Assembly: GCA_016208665.1 (NCBI GenBank) | Contig: JACQXT010000127.1 | Coordinates: 1-13,053, forward strand | Direction of reading: 5' to 3' | Length of the DNA stretch: 13,053 bases | Source of the DNA: Chitinivibrionia bacterium | GTDB taxonomy: Bacteria; Krumholzibacteriota; Krumholzibacteriia; WVZY01 | Shown: one piece after another, positions 7,095 to 13,053 of the stretch | Position numbering within the stretch: position 1 is the stretch's first letter | Layout of the letters: each line of letters begins with the position of its first letter | Made by a program: the position numbers and the translations under genes | The notes under the pieces: generated by a model | Told to the model about the DNA's origin: nothing | The model's database searches: none | What the model saw: only the letters and a program-made list of their open reading frames with translations

Positions 7095-8315
7095 ATGAGC
7101 GATCCCCTGATTGTGCAGAAGTACGGCGGAAGTTCCCTCGATTCACCCGCCCGCATCCGGTCGGTTGCCGCGAATATCGCCGACTGCGCGCGCCGCCGGC
7201 ACCGGATGATCGTCATCGTATCCGCCATGGGGAAAACGACCGACGGCCTGCTGTCGCTCGCACACGACATTTCCCCCCGCCCTCCGCGCCGGGAGCTCGA
7301 CATGCTGCTCACCGTCGGAGAGCGCATCTCCATGTCGCTTCTTTCCATGGCGCTCAACGACCTGGGAATTCCGGCGATTTCCTTCACCGGATCGCAGAGC
7401 GGCATCGTGACGGACACGAACCACACGGGCGCAAGCATCGAGGAGATCAGGGCGGATCGGATCATCGAGGCGCTTCGAGAAGGCAAGGTCGCCATCGTCG
7501 CGGGCTTTCAGGGAGTGAGCCGCAGCAGGGAGATCACCACTCTGGGGCGCGGCGGGTCCGACACGACGGCGGTTGCCCTTGCCGGATCTCTCAAGGCCGA
7601 CCGGTGCGAAATCTACTCCGATTACCCCGGACTGTTCACGGCCGATCCGCGGTATTTTCCCCGGGCGAAACGAGTTCCGGAAATCGGCCACGACGAAATG
7701 CTCGAGCTTGCCTCCCTGGGCGCGAAGGTGTTACACTACCGGGCGGCCGACCTGGCGAGGAAATGCGGCGTCACGCTCATGCTGCTCTCGAGCTTCACCG
7801 ATTCGCCGGGCACGGTCGTCCGCGAGCGCACGGATATGGAACTGCCGGCCATCAAGAGCATAACCAGTACCTTGGACGCGGGAGCGTTGACTGCATCCTA
7901 CACCGCTCCGGAAGGGCGCGCGGACACGCTGGTCCGCATGCTCGAAGAGAAGGGCGTGAAACTCGTCTATTTTCAGCGATCCTCGACCGGGCGGCATACG
8001 ACCGTGCACTGTGTCGTCGAGGAAAACGAACTCGAAACGCTCGAGCAGGAGATCCGCGCACGCGAATACCCCGACCTCGCGCTCCAATCGACGAAGGACG
8101 CGGCGACGGTCTCGGTGGTCGGAAGCGGCGTGGCGCGCGAACCTCGCCTTTTATCGGCCGTTGAAGAGACCCTCGCGAACGCCGGCATCGTTCCCTTCCT
8201 CCTGTGGAATTCCCCCCTATCGATCACCTGCCTCGTCCCCCGGGAATCGTGCAGGCGAGCCGTCGGCGTCTTGCATGAACGCTTTTTCCCCGATGGAATC
8301 TCGAAACGCGATTGA
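7095..8315 (+). CDS. lysC: Aspartate kinase (monofunctional, two ACT domains)
   Basis: This cytoplasmic enzyme phosphorylates L-aspartate, the first step to lysine, diaminopimelate, threonine and methionine. The 406 residues match the monofunctional class. The kinase domain (about 4-245) has KYGGSS (9-14), GERISMSLLSMAL (75-87), GRGGSDTTAVALAGSL (151-166), FTADPR (181-186) and DEMLELASLGAKVL (200-213). Two ACT domains follow (about 258-320 and 337-398). The first lacks the usual PGxAA turn and has APEGRADTL instead. The second has NSPLSITCLV where relatives have a SEIxISxVV strand, so effector binding may be altered. Homologues start at the same MxxxIVQKYGG point, supporting this ATG, yet no SD precedes it. 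The gene is divergent from radC and ends 22 bases before the convergent rhomboid gene, with no terminator seen between them. Diaminopimelate supply links it to the wall genes next door. Confidence 0.95.
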   Translation: MSDPLIVQKYGGSSLDSPARIRSVAANIADCARRRHRMIVIVSAMGKTTDGLLSLAHDISPRPPRRELDMLLTVGERISMSLLSMALNDLGIPAISFTGSQSGIVTDTNHTGASIEEIRADRIIEALREGKVAIVAGFQGVSRSREITTLGRGGSDTTAVALAGSLKADRCEIYSDYPGLFTADPRYFPRAKRVPEIGHDEMLELASLGAKVLHYRAADLARKCGVTLMLLSSFTDSPGTVVRERTDMELPAIKSITSTLDAGALTASYTAPEGRADTLVRMLEEKGVKLVYFQRSSTGRHTTVHCVVEENELETLEQEIRAREYPDLALQSTKDAATVSVVGSGVAREPRLLSAVEETLANAGIVPFLLWNSPLSITCLVPRESCRRAVGVLHERFFPDGISKRD

Positions 8316-8337
8316 TTGAAGCAGCTGAACCGCCCTG

Positions 8338-9564
8338 TCAAGAGGAGCGGAGCGGATCGAGCACTCGAACCTGTTCCCTGGCAAAATCAACCCAAGAGTC
8401 CTCCGGATACCGGTCGATCAGCCGCTCATAGCACCGGGCCGCCTGGGCGGCGTCGGAATAGGTGCTCCAGTGGAGATTGGCCGTTCTCAACAGCGAGAAC
8501 GGCGCCTCGGGATGCCCCGGGTAGCATCGTTCGAAATTCCCGTAGGCTGCGAGCGCCAGGTCGGGCTTCAGGCTTCTTTCCAGGCCGAACGCCAGATCGA
8601 TCTGCTGTGCGGGGCCCAACGTGAAATCCGCGAAAGCCCGGAGCGCCTCGCGGTACGCATTCTCGGCTTCCCCTCGCTGGCGGCCGGCGAGATGTGTTTC
8701 ACAAGCGCGCTGATAGTTTGCGCGCGCCCTCGCCTTTTCCCCCGCAAGCAGCTGAGCCCGGGCGAGCGAGGCGTACGCCAGTCCGTCTGCCGGCGTTTTC
8801 TCGATGTACTTGAGAAGCGCCTCCTGGGCGCCGAAATAGTCGGCGCGTTCCATCATCTTGCGGGATTTCTTCCAGAGAGCTTCCATCCTCCCCTTGCCGA
8901 ACTCCCCGGCTGCCAGCGCGACGGCGAATCCCCACGCAAAGCCGGCTATGTGTGTGACGTAGGCGACGTTCTCCCATCCCCCGCCGTACTGCACCAATCC
9001 CCTGGCCGCCTGAATAACGAACCACAGACCGACCGCCAGGACGGCGGGCACATCGACGGTGCCGGCCTTCGTATACGCCTGGAGCGGCATGAATACCCAG
9101 TACGCCACCTTGAGTTTCGCCGCGCAAAAGCGTACGGCAAAGACTCCCAGAAGCGCCGATACGGCCCCGGATGCGCCGATAATCCCGGCGACTTGCCTGT
9201 GAAGAACGTGGGCGTTGTACACGCCCTGGAGCACGTTCCCGATCCACGCCGAGGAGATGAACAGCACGGCAAAGAGCACGGGACCCAGCCGGTCCTCGAC
9301 ATAGCGCCCGACAAACGCAAGGTAGATGAGATTGCCTATCAGATGCATATGCCCCAGATGCAGGAATGCGGATGTCATCGCGGTGAGCAACCCCGACTGG
9401 CCTGGAACATAGACGAGGTTCATGAAATTCAGGGGCATCGATTCTGATAAGTATTTATTACTAAAGAATATAACAGAGCACAGGATGGAAAAGAATATCG
9501 TCATGGATGGGGGTCTCCGCACCTCCGTATCCATGCCGACGGGAATGTAGTAGAAGAAGTACAT
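8338..9564 (-). CDS. Rhomboid family intramembrane serine protease with TPR-like tail
   Basis: Rhomboids cut membrane-anchored substrates within the bilayer. The N-terminal half (about 1-222) has six to seven membrane segments and the full active site: HLIGN with His74 and Asn78, GASGAVSALLG with catalytic Ser132, and HIAGFAWG with His205. The substrate is unknown. Residues about 225-408 are soluble, with helical-pair repeats of TPR character (for example YFGAQEALLKYIEKTPADG and ALAAYGNFERCYPGHPEAP). They probably form a cytoplasmic protein-binding tail. The ATG at 9564 is preferred over an in-frame TTG at 9621. It gives the usual start ahead of YIPVGMDTEVRRPP and has a GGGAG 12 bases upstream, while the TTG overlaps a possible -10 box (GATAAT at 9621-9626, without a credible -35). 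The gene follows the terminator of the barrel gene and faces lysC. Confidence 0.88.
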   Translation of the reverse strand: MYFFYYIPVGMDTEVRRPPSMTIFFSILCSVIFFSNKYLSESMPLNFMNLVYVPGQSGLLTAMTSAFLHLGHMHLIGNLIYLAFVGRYVEDRLGPVLFAVLFISSAWIGNVLQGVYNAHVLHRQVAGIIGASGAVSALLGVFAVRFCAAKLKVAYWVFMPLQAYTKAGTVDVPAVLAVGLWFVIQAARGLVQYGGGWENVAYVTHIAGFAWGFAVALAAGEFGKGRMEALWKKSRKMMERADYFGAQEALLKYIEKTPADGLAYASLARAQLLAGEKARARANYQRACETHLAGRQRGEAENAYREALRAFADFTLGPAQQIDLAFGLERSLKPDLALAAYGNFERCYPGHPEAPFSLLRTANLHWSTYSDAAQAARCYERLIDRYPEDSWVDFAREQVRVLDPLRSS

Positions 9565-9666
9565 CGTAACAAGCGCTCCCTGCAAAGGAACCCGGATTGA
9601 CCGAATCTGGGTAGAGAGCAATTATCGGGCCTTTGAGAGGGCAGGAGCCGCCGGTATTGGCGAGGT

Positions 9667-9702
9667 AAAAAAAGAAGCTCCCCTCCTGCGGAGGGGAGCT
9701 TC
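9667..9702 (-). terminator. Strong intrinsic terminator of the barrel gene
   Basis: A perfect 13-bp inverted repeat (9674-9686 with 9690-9702, left arm GAAGCTCCCCTCC, loop of 3) is followed on the minus strand by seven T residues (9667-9673). It begins 23 bases after the stop codon of the outer-membrane protein gene. This is a textbook Rho-independent terminator. Confidence 0.95.
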
Positions 9703-9725
9703 TGCGAGCAAACCTGTGCTTCAGA

Positions 9726-10955
9726 CTAGAAGTGGTAGTTTGCGCTTATCCTGCTGACGGGGCCGGAATAATCGCTATCCCAGCTCTCGTAGCCGGTCAA
9801 CCAGTAGCCCAGGTTGAACGGGGTCTCATTCGCGAGTTCGCAATCGATATCGAACTCGGCGATATGGAAACCGACTCCCATGAACCATGCGAAGTCCGCG
9901 GAAGTATACTTATAATCCTGGGCGATCGGAGGATCGTCCTCGCTGTCCGAGGTCGACGTGGTCTTGTCGAGCGCCTTCCAGGAACCGACGCGGGCCGTAA
10001 GCCACGGCTTCACGTTCGACTCGAGAGCGATAAAGAAGCGGGGCAGCGTCCACATCTTCCAGGCTTCATTGGATTCGCCTGCAGACGAGGGCTCCCACTT
10101 GACATACTCGGCCTGCGCGCCGACGAGCAGGAGGTTGTTGGTGTTGACGTCGATGTTCATGGCGCCGCCGACGAAGAAGCCCTTTACCTTGTCGCCGAAG
10201 GGCTCTACTTGGCCCTCATACTCGAGCGCATAATCATACTGGAAGTAGTCGATGACCGGAACCAGCGTGACGTTGTCCTTCCATTCGTAGAAGAGACGGG
10301 CCGCGAAGTCCAGGGCCATCTTCTTGTCCAGCGTGACATCGGTCGCTACGCCGGAAACATCGTATCCGCCGAAACCGACCGTTGCAGCCAGGTCGGTATA
10401 TGCGGCATCGCCGATATCGGCGCGAACGCCCACGCCGACGGTCGTGAAGGCCCACTCGCTCTTGGAAACCGGATCAGTGGCTTCATTCTCGACGCTCAGG
10501 TCGGAACGCGTGAAATTTAAACCGATCGACATGGCCTCGAACTCTTTGCCCCACGCGAGGGCCAGTTTGTTGTACGGCATGCCAATTCCGATTTCCTGGT
10601 AACCCCAGCCAGCTCCATAAATTGGCGAATTCATGAAGAAGCTGTCATCATTGATCGCGTCCTGCAGGAGGAACAAAGCCCAGGTTCCCCATTTTCCCTC
10701 TTCGCCACAGGCGTGAGTTACGCCCATCGCCTGGTGCTCGACGTCGTCGTAACCGTCATAGGTGCCGACTTCCATCATAACTAGGTTGGCATAGGACGGA
10801 AGGACTCCATACCAGCGGAACATGTTGGAGTCGTCATTGATGTAGTCGCCGACGCCGCCAAGCGAGTTGACGCGAGCCGTAGTAGCATAGACCGGAGCAG
10901 CCAGAGCGACGACGAACAAAGACAGAAGAAGCACTCTGCTGAAAGCCTTAATCAT
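9726..10955 (-). CDS. Outer-membrane beta-barrel protein of unrecognised family
   Basis: I do not recognise the family. The 409-residue product has a signal peptide (charged MIKAFSR, hydrophobic core 8-20, probable cut after VYA at residue 24). The mature start contains RVNSLGGVGDYINDDSNMF (28-46), a Gly- and Asp-rich conserved-looking block. The rest alternates polar and aromatic residues as in membrane beta strands, with acidic loops such as TSTSDSEDDPP, and ends in YHF, the C-terminal aromatic signal read by the BAM complex. Only two Cys are present. A pore or structural role is plausible, but no substrate can be named. The ATG at 10955 is chosen because AGGAGG lies 6 bases upstream and the signal peptide begins there; a longer 450-residue reading adds an Arg-rich non-signal segment. 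A near-consensus promoter, long leader and strong terminator imply a single, highly expressed gene. Confidence 0.85.
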   Translation of the reverse strand: MIKAFSRVLLLSLFVVALAAPVYATTARVNSLGGVGDYINDDSNMFRWYGVLPSYANLVMMEVGTYDGYDDVEHQAMGVTHACGEEGKWGTWALFLLQDAINDDSFFMNSPIYGAGWGYQEIGIGMPYNKLALAWGKEFEAMSIGLNFTRSDLSVENEATDPVSKSEWAFTTVGVGVRADIGDAAYTDLAATVGFGGYDVSGVATDVTLDKKMALDFAARLFYEWKDNVTLVPVIDYFQYDYALEYEGQVEPFGDKVKGFFVGGAMNIDVNTNNLLLVGAQAEYVKWEPSSAGESNEAWKMWTLPRFFIALESNVKPWLTARVGSWKALDKTTSTSDSEDDPPIAQDYKYTSADFAWFMGVGFHIAEFDIDCELANETPFNLGYWLTGYESWDSDYSGPVSRISANYHF

Positions 10956-10961
10956 ATGAAA

Positions 10962-10967
10962 CCTCCT
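10962..10967 (-). promoter_or_regulatory. Strong Shine-Dalgarno of the barrel gene
   Basis: AGGAGG lies 6 bases before the ATG at 10955. Its first base is shared with the TGA stop (10967-10969) of the short leader ORF, so translation of that ORF, if any, would end on this site. Confidence 0.85.
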
Positions 10968-11095
10968 CATCCTGAAACGGCGGCTTTCACGCCGTGAAAA
11001 CGAACCGTTCCTTCTATGTTCAATTGAACTGAATGTTGCCCATGCACCTGTTGTACTTGAGCCGCTTCGTCGCGGCAACAGTTGTATCGGGACAT
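10967..11095 (-). CDS. Possible short leader ORF upstream of the barrel gene
   Basis: A 42-codon frame starts at ATG 11095 and stops at TGA 10969-10967, on the SD of the barrel gene. The sequence begins MSRYNCCRDEAAQVQQ and contains neighbouring Cys and several His and Gln residues; it resembles no protein I know. Just upstream, AGGAGGTGAT matches the 3' end of 16S rRNA over ten bases, but only 2 bases separate GGAGG from ATG, closer than usual. The frame is open back to ATG 11155 (62 codons), although that ATG has no SD. It may be a coupling or regulatory leader peptide, or simply an open frame inside a structured leader. Confidence 0.25.
   Translation of the reverse strand: MSRYNCCRDEAAQVQQVHGQHSVQLNIEGTVRFHGVKAAVSG
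11018..11029. repeat. 12-bp perfect palindrome GTTCAATTGAAC
   Basis: This perfect inverted repeat lies in the leader about 65 bases before the barrel ATG and about 175 bases after the predicted start of transcription. It could be a dimeric regulator site, an RNA hairpin with an AATT loop, or chance. Its function is unknown. Confidence 0.35.
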
Positions 11096-11208
11096 CACCT
11101 CCTCAGGACTTTTCAACAAACCAACGAAACGATTGAGAAACGCAACGTAACCCATTAATTAAAAAACCGAAACAAGCTTCTCCGCCGTCTTTAGCTCTAC
11201 GAACGGCA

Positions 11209-11266
11209 AAAATAGCGATCAGCCGGAATCTTGTCAACTTTTTTTCTATAGGGTTACGTATTTTTT
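11209..11266 (-). promoter_or_regulatory. Strong sigma-70 promoter with UP-like A-tracts for the barrel gene
   Basis: TTGACA (11232-11237, perfect -35) is followed after 17 bases by TATTTT (11209-11214, four of six matches). Directly upstream on the minus strand is a seven-A run (11239-11245) and a six-A run (11261-11266), placed about where an UP element contacts the RNA polymerase alpha subunits. Transcription would start near 11202, about 247 bases before the ATG. Confidence 0.75.
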
Positions 11267-11270
11267 GATG

Positions 11271-11315
11271 AAAAAAAAGTCTCCCGCTGCCATCGACGAC
11301 GACTGCGCCAGGGAG
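11271..11315 (-). terminator. Probable intrinsic terminator of the permease-peptidase operon
   Basis: On the minus strand, CTCCC (11315-11311) and GGGAG (11285-11281) can pair around a 25-base loop and are followed by AC and eight T residues (11271-11278). The stem is short and the loop long, so the match is imperfect. The position, about 35 bases after the peptidase stop and just before the next promoter, supports it. Confidence 0.45.
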
Positions 11316-11350
11316 GGTAATTACTATGTATCATGTTGTTTTTAAATTAG

Positions 11351-12400
11351 TTACTTCGATAGCGGGTCGCGCGAAAATCGCCAATCTTTTGACAATTTAG
11401 CGTCAAAAAGGGGATTTTTAGAATCGAGCGATCCGACCCGCACATACCCGTATGCGTGCAGAAAAAGCCCGTTGGTGAGATACATTGCGACGTGTGTGAT
11501 TCTTGATTCGTCCGCTCCGAAGAAGAGGAGGTCGCCCGTCAAGAGGCCGTCGTTATCCCGGTCGTCCTTCAGCGCTCCGTACCTGGAAAGCATGTCCGAA
11601 TCTCTGGGCACGACAAGCCCATGCAGGCGAAAGATCCTCTGAATAAGGCCGGAACAATCGAATCCTTTCGGCGTTGTGCCGCCCCATAGGTACGGAATGC
11701 CCATGAAACGCATCCCGGTTGCGCCCAGGCGCTCCCTTTTTATTTGTTCGTTGCTGGGCATCCGTTCGATCGTGCCGGCTTTCACATAACCTGCCCGTCC
11801 GTCCGCGAACTCGACGTGCCGCCAGCCTTTTTTCCCGCAGACATTCGCAACGACCGCCGTGCCGACGACGGCATCGGTCACGGGCAGCGATTCGCAGTCG
11901 GGCAGCTCGAACGCTTGAATGATATTCTGCTTGATTCGATGCCCGGCCCGCCCGTGAAAGGAGGCGAGCCCGGCGATCGCGGCGGGCTTCAGGCACCAGC
12001 TTCGTATCCATCCCACGTAGCCGTCGTCGATGCGCACGAGTATCCAATCGCCCGCCGCTTTCAACGGAGCGACGGAGTCACCGTAGACGATTTGCGTGAG
12101 CAGTTCCGAGCCGTGGGCCGGCTCCTTGCGTATATCGACGACGCTGCCGGCCGCAAGGTACGCCTCGGGCAGGCCGCCTCCCGGAGACGGCAGCTCGACG
12201 AACCGCACATGCCCTTTCTCCCCGGGGAACGACGCCTGGAGCCGCACCCGCACATCCTGAAGCACGGATGCATCGCTCGCTTCGACGATCACGGCGGAGC
12301 CGTCGGGCTCCGCATGATAGGCGTTCGTATAGCAGGTCCGCCAGTCCAGACGGCGCTTCTTGAGAGAATCCGCGATCGTATCGTGAATATCCGTTAACAT
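11351..12400 (-). CDS. SH3b-NlpC/P60 peptidase, YkfC-like gamma-D-glutamyl-diamino-acid endopeptidase
   Basis: The protein is predicted to cut the D-Glu to diaminopimelate bond in wall-derived peptides. The 349 residues comprise an unrecognised N-terminal part (about 1-68), two SH3b-like barrels (about 78-140 and 172-212) and an NlpC/P60 domain (about 220-349). That domain has IPYLWGG (235-241), FDCSG with Cys249, GDLLFFG (289-295), THVAMYL with His303, and LHAYG with His315. The Tyr237-Cys249-His303-His315 spacing matches, from memory, Tyr226-Cys238-His291-His303 of Bacillus cereus YkfC almost exactly. No signal peptide or lipobox is present (MLTDIHDTIADSLKKRR), so it should act in the cytoplasm. 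It follows the peptide permease by 22 bases, which fits import and then cleavage of murein peptides. The RBS is weak (GGGACGGGGC), suggesting coupling. Confidence 0.85.
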   Translation of the reverse strand: MLTDIHDTIADSLKKRRLDWRTCYTNAYHAEPDGSAVIVEASDASVLQDVRVRLQASFPGEKGHVRFVELPSPGGGLPEAYLAAGSVVDIRKEPAHGSELLTQIVYGDSVAPLKAAGDWILVRIDDGYVGWIRSWCLKPAAIAGLASFHGRAGHRIKQNIIQAFELPDCESLPVTDAVVGTAVVANVCGKKGWRHVEFADGRAGYVKAGTIERMPSNEQIKRERLGATGMRFMGIPYLWGGTTPKGFDCSGLIQRIFRLHGLVVPRDSDMLSRYGALKDDRDNDGLLTGDLLFFGADESRITHVAMYLTNGLFLHAYGYVRVGSLDSKNPLFDAKLSKDWRFSRDPLSK

Positions 12401-12422
12401 GCCCCGTCCCGCCGGATCGAGA

Positions 12423-13053
12423 TTACATCCTCAGCCGCGGATCGAGAAGATCCCTGAGTGCGTCTCCCAGAAGGTTGAACCCCAGAACCGTGATGGTGAT
12501 CACCATGCCCGGAGCGAGGGAGAGCCAGGGCGCAACGCGCACATAACTCAACCCTGAACTGATCATGGAACCCCAGCTCGGCGCCGGGGGCTGCGCTCCG
12601 AGCCCGAGAAAGCTGAGACTCGATTCTGCCATAATCGCCATGCCTAATCCCATAGAAAAAACCACCAGAAGCTGGGAGACGCAGTTGGGCAGCAAATGGC
12701 GAAACAAGATGGTGGGGGCGGCTCCCCCAAGAGACTTAATCGCTAAGATATATTCGCGTTCCCGGAGCGACAGCACCTGCGCCCGGATTATACGCGCCAC
12801 GCCGGCCCACCCCACCACTCCCAGCGCGATGAAGAGGCTCACCATGCTCGGGCCTACAACCGCCATCACCGCAATCAACAGCAGCAATCCCGGATAGGCC
12901 AGTGTCACATCGGCCAGCCTCATGATGACCCCGTCGACCCGCCCCCCGTAATAACCGGCGATCAGCCCGAGAAGCGCTCCCAAGGCGACGGCGATGATTC
13001 TCGAAAGCACTCCCACAATGAGCGATATCCTCGCCCCATACACGAGCCTGCTC
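12423..13053 (-). CDS. Peptide ABC transporter permease, OppC/DppC type (5' end missing)
   Basis: This inner-membrane subunit of an oligopeptide or dipeptide importer is cut by the right edge of the window. The frame is open to base 13053, giving the last 210 residues of about 300. It starts at SRLVYGARISLIVG, which in the family follows GxD near the first periplasmic loop. A GTG at 13043 falls inside this conserved block and is not the start. The EAA loop EYILAIKSLGGAAPTILF and the following RHLLPN, which contact the ATPase subunit, are present, as are SSLSFLGLGAQPPAPSWG and the terminal LLDPRLRM, all typical of DppC/OppC. Five hydrophobic segments are visible. Binding protein, OppB and ATPase genes are expected to the right. 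Substrate choice cannot be read from the permease. The downstream peptidase suggests murein peptides. Confidence 0.94.
   Translation of the reverse strand, partial: SRLVYGARISLIVGVLSRIIAVALGALLGLIAGYYGGRVDGVIMRLADVTLAYPGLLLLIAVMAVVGPSMVSLFIALGVVGWAGVARIIRAQVLSLREREYILAIKSLGGAAPTILFRHLLPNCVSQLLVVFSMGLGMAIMAESSLSFLGLGAQPPAPSWGSMISSGLSYVRVAPWLSLAPGMVITITVLGFNLLGDALRDLLDPRLRM

Larger units (their letters stand above)
10956..11202 (-). promoter_or_regulatory. Long structured 5' leader of the barrel gene (possible cis-regulatory RNA)
   Basis: This is the stretch between the predicted transcription start (near 11202) and the ATG. Base complementarity seen by eye suggests several helices. A closing helix joins AGACGGCGG (11190-11182) to CCGCCGTTT (10983-10975): nine pairs including one G-U, ending 7 bases before the SD. 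Directly inside it is a hairpin TTTCAC-GGC-GTGAAA (10999-10985). A central stem-loop pairs CTGTTGCCGC (11081-11072) with GCGGC (11065-11061) and, past an 8-base bulge, AACAG (11052-11048). A possible helix pairs ATGTCCC (11095-11089) with GGG-CA-ACAT (11041-11033). A closing stem next to an SD resembles a riboswitch or thermosensor layout, but it matches no class I know. There is no fold calculation behind this. Confidence 0.45.

Noticed and set aside
6620..8164. A 514-codon plus-strand frame spanning the radC control region and lysC
   Set aside because: It is out of frame with a clearly conserved aspartate kinase and antisense to radC. The product is low-complexity and resembles no family.
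8316..8337. Terminator between the convergent lysC and rhomboid genes
   Set aside because: The 22-base gap has no inverted repeat or T-run on either strand.
9565..9621. TTG start giving a 427-codon rhomboid
   Set aside because: The TTG overlaps a possible -10 box, has no SD, and adds residues not expected before the YIPVGMD start region.
9726..11078. A 450-codon version of the barrel gene
   Set aside because: The extra 41 residues hide the signal peptide and are Arg-rich. The ideal SD is placed for the ATG at 10955.
1..13053. Mobile elements, tRNA or rRNA genes, CRISPR arrays, phage or defence genes
   Set aside because: No transposase or integrase motifs, terminal repeats, cloverleaf-like sequences or spaced repeats were seen. 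Nearly every base lies in recognisable housekeeping or envelope genes.

Overview
The window reads as a piece of a Gram-negative, rod-shaped bacterium of moderately high GC. The Gram-negative call rests on an outer-membrane beta-barrel precursor with a signal peptide and a terminal Phe. The rod shape rests on a full elongasome operon. The lineage cannot be fixed from the sequence. An uncultured FCB-type or deltaproteobacterial lineage is possible, but that is a guess.

Bases 1-6933, minus strand: one compact operon, read right to left as radC - mreB - mreC - mreD - mrdA (PBP2) - rodA - lgt (the 3' end of lgt is cut off at base 1). mreC/mreD and mrdA/rodA overlap by 4 bases, mreD/mrdA by 17, and mreB/mreC are 2 bases apart, so translation is probably coupled. 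mreB starts at GTG and mrdA at TTG. Together these genes make the cytoskeleton (MreBCD), glycosyltransferase (RodA) and transpeptidase (PBP2) for sidewall peptidoglycan, plus the first enzyme of lipoprotein maturation.

Bases 6934-7094 form a divergent control region. It is followed on the plus strand by lysC (aspartate kinase), which feeds lysine and diaminopimelate synthesis. lysC has no Shine-Dalgarno sequence, and a good -10 box sits directly in front of its ATG, so the mRNA may be leaderless.

Bases 8338-9564, minus strand: a rhomboid-family intramembrane serine protease fused to a C-terminal TPR-like tail, ending tail to tail with lysC.

Bases 9667-11266, minus strand: a self-contained, apparently highly expressed unit. 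It has an UP-element-like A-tract region, a TTGACA-17-TATTTT promoter, a leader of about 250 bases with a short ORF and several possible helices, a strong SD, an unrecognised outer-membrane barrel gene, and a perfect 13-bp terminator hairpin.

Bases 11271-13053, minus strand: the end of a peptide-import operon. It holds an OppC/DppC-type permease (5' end cut off at the window edge), then an SH3b-NlpC/P60 peptidase without a signal peptide whose active-site spacing matches the YkfC gamma-D-glutamyl-diamino-acid endopeptidase, then a probable terminator. Import plus cytoplasmic cleavage suggests recycling of wall peptides. The window is therefore dominated by cell-wall and envelope functions. 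The best candidates for something undescribed are the leader RNA of the barrel gene and the heptapeptide repeat tail of MreC.
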